Shown piece after piece: positions 45,801-58,200 of a stretch of DNA of 64,000 nucleotides. Source of the stretch: Imbricaverruca yamaguchii (Eukaryota > Arthropoda > Thecostraca > Neoverrucidae); NCBI GenBank assembly GCA_034440575.1, contig JAOTOL010001175.1:124001-188000 (forward strand), written 5' to 3'. A model generated the notes under the pieces. The model ran no database searches and was not told where the DNA came from. It saw nothing but the letters and a program-made list of their open reading frames with translations. The position numbers were made by a program, and so were the translations under genes. Each line of letters starts with the position of its first letter. The stretch's first letter is position 1.

Positions 45801-48800
45801 TGATTATCATCAACTGTTGCTGGCGAACTCTTGAATACTAGAGGAGCACAATTATCAGGGTGTGACGTCACTGGTGTGTCGTGAGCTGTTGTCGATGAAC
45901 CCCTGAATAACAGAGGAACGCAATGGTCATGGTGTGATGTCACCGTTGCCATCAGCTTTTGCCGGCGGACTCCTATATAGCGGAGGAGTACAGTGTTCAG
46001 ATGGCGTCGGCCACTGAGTACCAGCGGCGCACGTTCGTCGTCTCCACCAAGGACAAAGAGGACCAGCCCAAGGAGCCCGAGCGGCCAGCATTAACGGTGA
46101 GTGGACTATGACGAGTGAGGATGTGGAGGCTGTTCTTCTGGAGGGGTACAACACCAAGGTAAGCTCTCTACATCACAGTTTGGTTTTTACATGTATCATT
46201 GCCAATGCAAATGTATGTTGGCCGCTCCGATAGCTCGGTTGGTGACTACCTCCTGTCTCGGTTACCGGTATCTCCTGCCTCAGTTACTGGTGTCTTGCCC
46301 CGGTATAGCACCCCTCGTGTAGCTGTAGACATCGAAAGGACATGCTCAGTACATAGAAAATGAACCAAATGACAGCAGAATATGCATTAGCGGATGCCAC
46401 TCATGTTATTATGTTAGTGGAGCTGCTCATTTGCTGATCGGCCTGACCTGCGTCCCGTCTGTCTAATCTGTAACCCTGCTATTGCCTTCCAGTCGGTGGC
46501 GCAGAGTCAGAAGCTGGGGCTGTTCGAGGCGGTGCTGGCGATCGGCGACTGGCCGACAGCGCAGCAGATCCTGGCGCTATTTCCCGACTTCTGCCTCATG
46601 ATCCACCCGGAGATAGCGACAGCCGCCTGTCGTCTGCTTGCCATACGACTCGACCCAATCTACAGACGGTACGTCAGGCGATCTCTAGCTGACAATCAGT
46701 ACATCAATAGAATGCAAGACCGTTATTATTGTATTATGTCTACGTCCGTCGTCACGACCACGTAAATACGGTGCGTTGTTTGCAAATGTGGGCGTCCTCT
46801 CCGTAAGTTGAAAACTTTGAGCGTGGCTTGTTTCCTCTTGTTGCCGTGTTCAAATATATCTGGCTGGTTGGGATTTAAACTGCCCGTGGTTATTGAGCAT
46901 GCAAGATTCACGACACTATAGTTCTTCCGAGATTCCGTCGAAAATAACTGAAGGTTTTCAATTTTATTAATTATCTCCGTAGCTGCATGACCGACGCAGA
47001 CGACGCGCCCATAAATTACAATTCAACTATCCACGTAGCATAGAACGCGCTAAATGACGGGGATGCGGATGTGCTGGGTGAGAGCAAATGGCTGACTAGC
47101 CAACTGCTGCTAACCATGTCTTGCTTCTTGTGCCTTCCTTGTTTACAAATTGTTTTTTTACGCCACCCTGTCCCGTGGCAGGTACTCTGATGTCGGGTCG
47201 CTCTGCCCCACTGCAGGTACTCTGATCTCGGATAGCCCTGCCCCACCGCAGCCACTCAAACCAAGGATCCTGGTGTGCAGGGTCTACTGCTCTGATCAAA
47301 CGCCAACTGTGCCGCAGGTACTCGGGCCTGGCAGCGGCGCTGGAGCCGCGGCCGCTGCCGGTGCCGCCGCTGTTGGACGCCAGGGACGACGGCCAGCTGG
47401 CGGCGCTGCGGTCGGAGGTGGCGCCGTTGCTATCAGCCGTGGGCCCCTACCTGGCCACAGACGTCACGCTGCTCTACAAGATACTACGCGTGGCGCGCAC
47501 CGCACACAAACTGGTGGGTGGCGAGTGGGGTGATACCGAACACCTGGCCAGCAGACTGTTGTCGGCATCCGGGCCCAGCTAAGGGAACACGTGTGTGCGC
47601 GCGCGCGCGTATAGCTGCGACCATGTGCAACTTATGTCGTGCATGCCAGGGGCAGCAGTTCTTTGCGACGGGAACACATGCGTGTACAGTGCGTGCAAAC
47701 GCAGCTTATGTCGTCCATGTTAATTATCAGGAGCGGCAGTTCTTGCTCACGAGAACACATGCGGTTTAAGTGCATACAAGTGCAGCTTAAAGCTTATATC
47801 GTGTATGTTGATAACCAGGGGTGGCAGTTCTTGCCGACGGGAATACATGCGTCCAAAGTGCGTACAACTGCAGCTAATGTCGTGCATGTTAATAACCAGT
47901 GGCGACAGTTCTTGCTAGCTGGAACATATGTGTGTACGACTGTATGCAAGTACAGCTTATGTCGTGCATGTGAGCCAGCATTGGCAGTTCTTACTGCAAC
48001 ATCTGCTCGCTGTTTTCTTTTGCCACGGGTATAAACCAACATGTGAAGAAGTTCTTTTACCGGTAAGGGTCCTACAAACATCTTGCCTCATCTTTTTCAG
48101 ATATATAAGAATCTGTATGTGTAGTAGAGTGTGACATAATACAACATGTAATGACATACAAAATAGGCATAATTGGAGCTAGTCTCACAGAAGGTATAAG
48201 TTTTTTTGCCTGTTTTTACCGGTTCTACACACCAGTTCTTTGATGTGAAACCCCAACCCTGAATTTGTTGGTGTATCAACCTCCACAGGTCATAACTTCC
48301 ACAGTTCATAACAGTGTAGGATTTCCATATTTTTTATTGGTAGTGGAGTACAAAATTTTTGGCTATAAAAATAGCTATACACTTGCTGACAATTAACCTT
48401 GTTTTAGTGGAGCTGAAAACCAATGTTAGCATTTTTGTATGCATAAACATCTTAGCAAACTAACCCATGTCCAACATTTTTCTGCACTCAAAAAATTAGG
48501 TGTCCATAACCAGGTGGCATTGCTTTAATGGAATTAAAAATAAATGTTAGCATTTCATGCTGTATGTACCATACAAACAGTACATATGTACATATAGCCA
48601 ACTGCTAAGTCAGTAATATGTCAGCAAGCTAGGTATGAATAGGTGCAATTGTGCCAAGGAATGCATCTAGTGGGAAATGCCCTCAGTAGCCAAAGTACTC
48701 CCAAAAATATGCCCATGATATATGGAAATGGGATAGATATGGCCTGAGCATAGGTGGGTGATGCATTCCCAAAGTTCACAAACAAATATTTGTGATGAAT

Positions 48801-51800
48801 AGGCATGATGTGATGTGAACACACAAATAACATTTATGCTGGCAGAGCTCAGGATGAATCGCACTCAAACTCATCTTGGGCGGACCACACAACCGGAATC
48901 ATCCTTCAACAAACACCTCTTGAGGACTAGTCCCACAACTAATGAGCCGAGTTTACTCGCGATTCATTGGAATTATTGCTAACTTCCGTTGTCGTCTTTC
49001 GACAGATTGGTAGTGAAGATCTCAAGCGCTCCCAAAATGCATTTCATTTCCCCAGTCAACCTTTGCGCCATTCCGAGTTTGTGCGCACCATTCGCCACCG
49101 ACGTATAATACGCCGCTCTGCACTTCTTCAGACCTCAAAATTGGCTCCGTGGTTAAATTAGCGAAGGATGAGGGTATAGGCCAACTTCATGAGCAATGGT
49201 AGAGAAAATGATAACAAAGGTATTCTTAATCGATGTCAACCAAGTTTCTAAATGCATACCTGACACTCCTGCCTATCAGCTCACGCCTCACACCTAATAA
49301 ATATTCACAAAACACCCCACCAGTAAGACGTTAGTACACCGACTAATATGTTACTTGCCGACTATTGCGATATGGGTTTCGGAATATAAAATGGTTTAAT
49401 GAAAATTATACTAAAACATTCCGTCTAAAATAGTTTTATCTTCACCACCAAGAAACAGTTATTTTTTCTTGGAATAGCTCAGAAAATGTATTGAAACCAA
49501 TTCTTATTAATATTTAAAGTTCCTCGATGTGATTGTTTAGTTCATGTCTGGAATGTTTAGTTGAAGCAAGGATCGACTTGGAAGGATCCAGAGTGGCCCG
49601 ACGGAAGAGCAAATTGTCGCTGTAAAACCGGCTAATAGTCGGCTTTATTATTGCTGTTAAATAGAGCTGGTTGGATTCGCTTACCCAAGCGCTAAAGTAC
49701 AGCTGACCACCGTGCCGGCAAACAGGGGATGGCTCGGAGTAAAATTGGAACAATTATTACTGACCGTTCACTGAAACTGATGAACTCAAAACGCAGTTAT
49801 ATTACAAGGCGCATGATTTATCTTCGCACACATTTACACAACATTATTTGACAGTCATGCATAAGTGCACAAATGGCATTGGTTTCCTGGTGTAATCGCC
49901 TCGGAGAACTTGCTTGCTCCGGGGCCGATTTTAGGAAATTTGAAGTTATTTTTTTGCATTGAACGGGCTCATTGTGTCTAAAAACAGTTTTCTCTCACAA
50001 AATTACCTTCGATTGCGCGTTCAAAGTACCTTAACACTCGCACGTCCGGCGTTTCGCGCCAACTTCGCATGTCCGGGGGAGGGGGGGGCAGATGACTGCC
50101 CACCCTAAGATCTCTGGAACTATGCTAGCTAGCGAAAAACGGAAAACGGCGTTGGATAGCTGGTGACGGCCTCTATCGAAAGTGGTTCGGTCATTTTTTC
50201 GCTCAGATCACCATTCAGGTCACTGGGCCATCATAGGTAAAATTCGACCGTATCAGGTGGGACTCAGATATTGACACATATCTCAGGACCTGTAACAGAT
50301 AGAAACAAATGGCGAACGCTATTCGACAGTTCTTGAAATGCGCTACCGGAAACGGGCGGTGTAATTTAAGGTCAGGTCACCCGAAACTGAGGGCAAGGTC
50401 ATGAAGTCATGACCTCAGGTCAAGGCCTATGGAGGTCATGTAAGGTATCAATCGACACGTCTTGACGACACAAGCACAATGACGGTAATTTCAGCCTTCT
50501 AGCTCAATGCAGTGCGGTGTAATGCGCATAAATGTGTAGTGATCTCAGGTGACCTCAGAGACCTTGGTGAGGTCACTGAGCAAAATTGTCAACGGTAGCA
50601 TTGAGCATAGCTTCCATCTACATGCCACAACCGTTGTGAGATCATTCCGAGGGTAAATATGGAACCAGGAAACATTTGTATATTTTACCATAGCCCCATG
50701 ATGAGGAAGCCATGTCAGCGACCTGACCTCAGGTCAATGCTACAAAAAAAACTATATACATATTGTGGTCCCTGATGAGATCATGACATGTTATAAGTTT
50801 GAAATAAATCGCCCAATGATTGTGGAAGTTATGCCAACTAGAACTCTACCTACTAGAGTGTAGTTGGGTCACTTCGCCTGACCTGAGATGACCCAGGATT
50901 AAAAATATACGAGGATATGCGGAAAAGACCAATGAACAGCTATGCTAGGTTTGGCCTTGCTAACCCTATTAGTTTGGCGGCAAGTGAAGAAAAACCGGAG
51001 GGGGGGGCAGATATCTGCCCCCCCCCCCGGACGTGCGCGGGTTAATGGCGAAACAATGCTTGAAATATTTACTCCTGCGATACCATGTACCCCAGATTTT
51101 CCAATTAAGGAATTCTGGTACTTCTTGGCGAGCACTCCAGCGCATGTATCTAAAAACAAATATGAAATGGATATTGATTAATCTAAATAGATCGTATATA
51201 AGAAGAAATATTGATAAATATTGAATCAATTTTGTATAAATGTTGAATTCATTATTGACTAAATTAACACAAATATAACGTCTTCTCACATGTCGTCAGG
51301 CGCCGCCAGTTGTGCGTAGACGTTTTTAGCGCAACAGCGACGAGCATGTGCGGTACGGTTTGTACTGCCTTTCAGGGATGTATTGCGACGTTGATTGGTC
51401 GGCGTGCAGGGATCGCTGAAACCGCTAGTTGTTTTCAGGTATAGACTTTGAGTGGTAGCACTCGACCAAACAATGCTCTTCGTTTTCCCTTCTGGAATAC
51501 AAAATATTTCATTTCGTCTAGTCACAATCCTGAAGTACATAATGTATTGGTATGCATGACACCAACAAACATCAGTTTTTCCAACACTGTTTCATGACCT
51601 CCACGAATTGAACATACCCGAAGCGGTGGCAACCTCCACAGGTTATAGCATCCACAGTTCACACCCACCACAAGTACGAAGCGGTCATAACATCCACAGC
51701 TCATAACCTCCACAACTCTGATGCAGTCATAATCTCCGCAGCTCACCAGCTGCACAACTCTCATCATAACATGCCTCGTCTCACAGCAGTCATAACTTCC

Positions 51801-52226
51801 ACAGTTGATAACCTCGACGGTTCATAGCCTCCGCAGTACATAGCCTCCACAGTTCGCAACATCCACAACTCTGAAGCAGTCATAATCTCTGCAGGTCACA
51901 ACCTTCACAACTCCTAACCAGTCATAACCTCCAGAGCTTACAAACAACATGTATGAAAGAACTTCATTGTTACCTAGAAGCATCACTTCAGCTAGCTATC
52001 GCTAGGTGAAAGCATGGTGTAGGTATTATGCTAGGTCAGGTCAGGTTAGATTAGGTTACTATGCCTCAACGTTGAATCTTATGCCATTCATTCTATATTC
52101 ATTGCGATAATACCTAGATTGTGCTGCTACCTAACGATAGCTAGCTGAAGTGATGCTTCTAGGAAATTATGGCATTCTTGAAACTGTAGAGGTTGTGAGC
52201 TGTGGAGATTAAGACCGCTTCGGAGT

Positions 52227-52259
<33 letters not shown>

Positions 52260-55200
52260 AATACATGCCCTCCACGTGCAGTGGCTATTACGGACAGTCT
52301 GGGTCACAGATATTTACAAAGAAAGGATAGATTTGTGGTCAGTAGTGGGAGCAGATGCGCAACAACATTCGTACACCAACATAATACAAGACCCATATCA
52401 CTCTCTGCACTACAAACACCGTGCTTGCAATACTAGCTATAAACGAGTGGTTTGTAGAAGTGATAGGAAAGCGATTTGCCACCCCTGGCGCCGCGCCTGC
52501 CCCGGCTTGTGTTCTTGGTGGACGTTGTCACGGCGACGGCGACGCTCCCCTCGTCTGGTTTCTCACTTGGGAAGGGTGTCGACTGGCGGGGGCGTCCAAG
52601 GTCGAGGCTTTGATGACGTCACAGTGATGCGGGCGCTCGACGTCGCAGCCCTGTTCGGCTGCGTGCACGTTGATTATGGGGGGGACGTGATGGTATTTGG
52701 CAAAGGCGATGGTTAGCAGATCCGTATGTATGGTAGAGCTGAAGATGGAAACCTGGTAGACCTGAAGCTAGACGATAGGAGGTAGACGATCACTGTTGTT
52801 GAAGACACAGGAATTCCGAGCGGCACCAAGTTGTCAGTGAGATAATTTCCTTCTCAGCCGCAGTGCAGGAAAGAAGACGGGCAGTAGCTGATGCTTGATG
52901 GAAGGGAAGTCACCATGGAGAAAGGCGCTGTCGCTTCTGCACTCACTCAGTTTTTCCGGCGTCCATTCACTGCTCTGTAAAATAGTAGAGGAATAACCAG
53001 CAGAAAAGTCCACTGAGTCCAGTCACTTCGCACACGTGTAGCGTATAAGTACGCCGGTTTTGTTCAATGGTTCACTTTTTCTTCCTTTTTTTTTGCCCGT
53101 GCACTGTTCACTTGTTCTGTTCACTTCTCACTCACACCTTGCAGTTTCACACACCTTGCATACAGAGGCAACAAAGAGGGAGAGGGAAAAGGTTGGGCGA
53201 GCGGCCGAGACGCGTCTGCTCGCGGCGCCGCGCTCAAGCCAACTGAGGTTATGACCGCTTTGGAGTTGTGGAGGTTTTGGAGTTGGACAATGCTGTGTGT
53301 TGACAGCGTCTGGAGGAGTCAGCTGAACTCGAGGCATTGCTACTGTGTGGCTCTGAGCACTTCACAGATGACCCTGTGCCTTGACAGCGTCTCAAGGAGC
53401 TAGAACCGGACTCGAGCGAGGCTCGTGAGGCGTTCCTCTTCTACGACGTGCTGACGGTGCTGGAGGAGTGCGTGCTGCCGTGTCTGGCGCTGCTCGACAC
53501 CAACTGCTGTCTGGCCGAAGAGGTCTGGACCGTGCTCGCCTTCTACCCGTACCAGCACCGGTCAGTGGCTCACCTGACAGCCGGGCGAGCCGCCACACAC
53601 GCGGGCGGTTATCCCCGTTGCAGCGATAATCCGGGCGAAATATTGGAATTGGCAGTGCTCCAAAATAGTTAAAATAAGCTCATTTTATCCCCCATGGAAC
53701 ACTCTTGGCTTTCCGACCTAACTTCGATGCAGTTTCACTCCACTCGGCTGCAGTAAGTCACCAATTAAACCATGCGTAAGCTGATTTTGGAAGTATTTAC
53801 GCCGACGCAATCTTACTAGTAGCTGTCATTTCTCACATTTCAACATCCTTTCATGTTTGTATGATATTGCCCAGCTCTTCAGACGAAGTTCCCACTTGGT
53901 CGCTTGATATCCCCCTCATTATCATAAATTAATTTCGAGGCATCGAAGTTGAGCATCTTCAAACTCAGGATTTCCAGTTACCATACGATTAATTCGGGTC
54001 ACTATCTAACTATGGACACACTTCAGTTCCATGTATAAGCGAAACAATTTGATTTCTAGACGTAACATTGCATTAAGGCGAGTAACCGATGATTTGCCCG
54101 TCGGTTTGTCATTCATTCCGATGAAGTAATGTTTACATTTGCATGGTCCCGGGAAATGTGTCTTTGTTTTGCGCCCATACTATTTATTAACACTCGCGCG
54201 TCCGGCGGTCCGCGCCAATTTCGCCGGTCCGGGGGCAGATGCCTGCCCCCTAAGATCCCTAGAACTGTGCTAGCTAGCGACAAACGGAAAACGGCGTTGG
54301 ATAGCTGGTGACAAGCTCTATCGAAAGTATTTCGGTGATTTTTCTTGCTCAGGTCAATATTCAGGTCACTGGGTTATCATAGGTCAAATTCGGCCAGATT
54401 GGGTGGGACTCTCAGATATTGACACATATATCAGGGCCTGTGACAGATAGAAACAAACGGCGAACGCTATTCGACAGTCATCGAAATGTGCTATCGACAA
54501 TACGCAGTGTGAAGCAGGAATACTTCTTACTACGAAACTATGATCTCGGGTCAAGGTCATGAAGTATCCTAGGGAGGCCATGCAATGTATCAATCGACAT
54601 GTCTTGGCGATGCAAGCACAATGCCGGTAATTTCAGTCTTCTAGCCAAATGCAGTGCGATATAATGCACAGAAATATGCTGGTGATCTCAGGCGACCTCA
54701 GGTGACATTGATGACGTCACTGAGAAATGTCAGCGGTAGCATTGAGCATAGCTTCCAACTACACGCCAGAACCGTTGTGAGGTCATTCCGAGAGCAAATA
54801 TGTAACCAGGAAACATATGTATATTTTGCCATAGCCCTATAGAGGGGGAAGACATGGCTGCGACCTGACCTCAGGTCAATGCTACGAAAAAAAAAACTAT
54901 ATATATTATGGTCCCGGATGAGATCATGACGTGTTATAAGTTTGAAATCAATCGCCAAATTATTGTGGAAGATATGCCGCCTAGAACTCCGAAAGATGTT
55001 GGGCCACATCGCCTGACCTGAGATGACCCATCGTTAAAAATATATGAGGATATGCGGAAAAAAACAATGAGCAGCCATGCGAGGTTTGGCCTCACTAACC
55101 AAATTAGTATGGCGGCAAATTATGAAAGCCATAGGGGGGGGGGGGCAGATATCTGCCCCTCACCCAGGACTCGCGTGTGTTAATGGTGAATTGGTTGGTA

Positions 55201-58200
55201 TCCAGCACTTGGATGTGCTCTAGGGTGAATTATTGGCTGTATAGCCGTGAATTAGAAACCCATTTTTTTGCATGTTTGAGTGCTCTTGCGATAATCCTTC
55301 CAAAATGAAGATTAGCCATTTGTTCGTGGGTATAACGCCAAAGCATGCATGTTCCACCGTATATCCGACCAGGGGCCTCCACCATTGCACGATAACAAGA
55401 ACGTGGGTAATAAATCGTGTGCATACTTTGTTAACAGGCTATGTTATGTACAGTGTGGTTTGTATATCTTCATGTCTTGAAAGGGTTGGTATCGGATGAG
55501 AAAAAGCCCAATTATACTTCATGTCAGAAAAGAGTATGGAACATTTTTGCTCAATCCCTCTGCAAATTCATGCCCAGCCAATCAGCATGAAACATAAGAC
55601 TGTTTTCTGTTATTTTTGGTGGCAGTGAGGCTTGTGGCTAGCTTTGGGCTGTCAACTGGGGTTGCGTTTGCCACCACGTGACGACCGTGCCGTGGCAGCT
55701 AACTTCACCGCACCGCCAGGTACCGGCTGTACGGCACGTGGAAGAACGACAGTCACAACCCGCACCCGCAGCTGATACGCAAGCGGGCCGATTTCGTCAA
55801 GATGTCCAAGTCGCTGATGAAGCGCATCAGCAAGGAGAACGTGAAGCCGCTGGGTCGACTTATGGGCAAGCTCACCCACAATGCGCCCGGCTACATGTTC
55901 GAATACGTGAGTGCCGTTTGCCAGTGCCGGTAGACTACGGCGCCATGTCACCGCACGGCCCTTGTCGCCTGGCGGACCGTAGTTGTGGGCTGTGGTGTTG
56001 TCTCGGAACTACCGTGGCCCGTGTCACACAGCTGCATGCCTCGTAGTAATCCGCAGTTGGCCTGAGCGCGGCGCTACGAGCGACGCGGCTCGCTCGCTCG
56101 CCCAGGCTTTCCCTCGCCCTCTTTGTTGCCTCTGTATTCAAGGTGCGTGAAACTCTGATTGAGGAGTGACCAGAAAGAGTGAAAAGTGTACGAGCAAAAC
56201 AGAAGAAAAAGTGAAATATTGAACCAAACAGGCGTACTTATATGCTACACGTGCGCAAAGTGACTGAACTCATGAGCGGACCTTTCTGCTGGACATTCCT
56301 CTGGTATTGCGGGAAATTTCACAGCAGTAATTGGACGCCTGAAAAAAAAAACTGAGTGAGTGCAGAATTCCTATGTCTCCAACAACAGTAATCGTCTACC
56401 TTCTATCGTCTATCTTCAGCTCTATCAGTTTTCCATCTTCACCTCTACCATGCGTACGGACATCATCAGGCTGCTGCTAACCATCGCCCTGGCCAAAATA
56501 TTCACCGCCATCACGTCCCCCGGTCAGCAACGCGTACGCAGTCTGTGAAGTCATCAACGCCGCGGCTTTGACCCCCACCAGTCACCAGCCTCACTACTCC
56601 CGAGCGGGCAGCCCGACCGAGAGGAACGTCGGCGTTACCATGACAACGCCCAAGAAAATACGCCGGGGCAGGCGCCGCGCCAGGGGTGGCAGACGACGTG
56701 GATCACGAGGCGAAGCAAGTCAGGCGATGGCTCAGCAGCGCAAAGGGCAGCTTCACCTGGGACTCAATCAATGCCCAATATATCAAACCTAAGCTACTTC
56801 AGCTACAACACGACCTTCGTTCTTACTCTCTAGACCTGACTGTGGTGACTGAGACCTGGCTGCGACCTAGCACCCCTCGCGTCTCATTAACTTTCCTGGT
56901 TACCAGTTAAATCGCGCGGACCGACATGACTAGTGGCTACGGTGTGGTGACGATTATCGCAAAGTCAGCGCTTCCTATTACCGTTTTGAAAATGTATACG
57001 CCTGCAAACTCGAGCTCCAAACTAGAATCACTCTGGGCCGAAGTGAAAGGGAAAACCGGAAAGTATTTCATTCTCGGCAATCTATCGGCCTCCTCGTAAC
57101 ACTACCTGCCTTAAATGAGGACTTCGCTGAGCTCGAAAGACAGGTTCAATTGGCGACACTGAACTTTACTAACAATTTCAACCTCGCAGGTGATCTAAAT
57201 TGCAACCTTCTCGACACGGCAAATAGCCCCAGGAAAACACACCTGCTTGAGTTCATAAGAAACTTCACTTACCGTGACAGTGAAGCGCCCTACTTTCGCC
57301 ACAGGCTTTTTATTGGATGTCATCATAACAAATTCGCCCATCTCTGTCGACAAAACCAGAGTGAGTTTCTTCAACTGCAGTCCCCACAAACTTATCATAT
57401 GTTCGATTAAAGTAAATAGGCCTGCCTCAGCTAACACCGTGATAAAGTCACGTTCTTTCGGGCGAGTGGACACCTCAGAACTGACCCTTGACCTTGGTGA
57501 GATCGATTTGGTCCAGGTCACTGGTCGCATCTCAGTAGCTGACAAATGGGACGCCATGATGAGATTGCTAACACCTATTCTCGACGAGCACCTGTCGCTC
57601 ATAGACATACAAATTCTGCACCCAACAGCACCACATGTTAGCGAAGCTACCAAACATCTCATGCATCGGCGAAATGTTGCCTTGCGCTTCCAAGATATAA
57701 ACACTTACAAAGTACTTAACCGACAAGTTCGATCAGCTATTAGAGCCGACTGTAGAGAAGAAATTAGCGGAAAGATAGTTCAGAAAGGTCCATCAGCTGC
57801 GTGGCGTACTATCAAGCCCATTATCAACACAAAAAAGAGCTCACAGAGTTCAACCACAGGTCCTACCTGAGTAGCTAAATCAATATTTTGTTAGTGTCGG
57901 ACCAAAAGTATGAACAGGGATCAAACGCCAGGCAAACATGCCTGAACCCCCCCCAGTTGCCGACTATCTCGCGTCTCTACCAGCTCCTATAAAGTATCAC
58001 CCATATCTCCTGAACAGCAAGCCAAAATCGTCATAGACATCAGAAGCACAGGTGCCTGCGAACCAGACAGGATCTGTATTAAGGTTATGCAATTTGTTTT
58101 TTATCGGTGAAGTGCTGCTCGATATTATAAACACATGCCTGACTACAGCTGATACCCCCTCCACTTGGAAACAGTCAATAGTAACTCCAATTCACAAATC

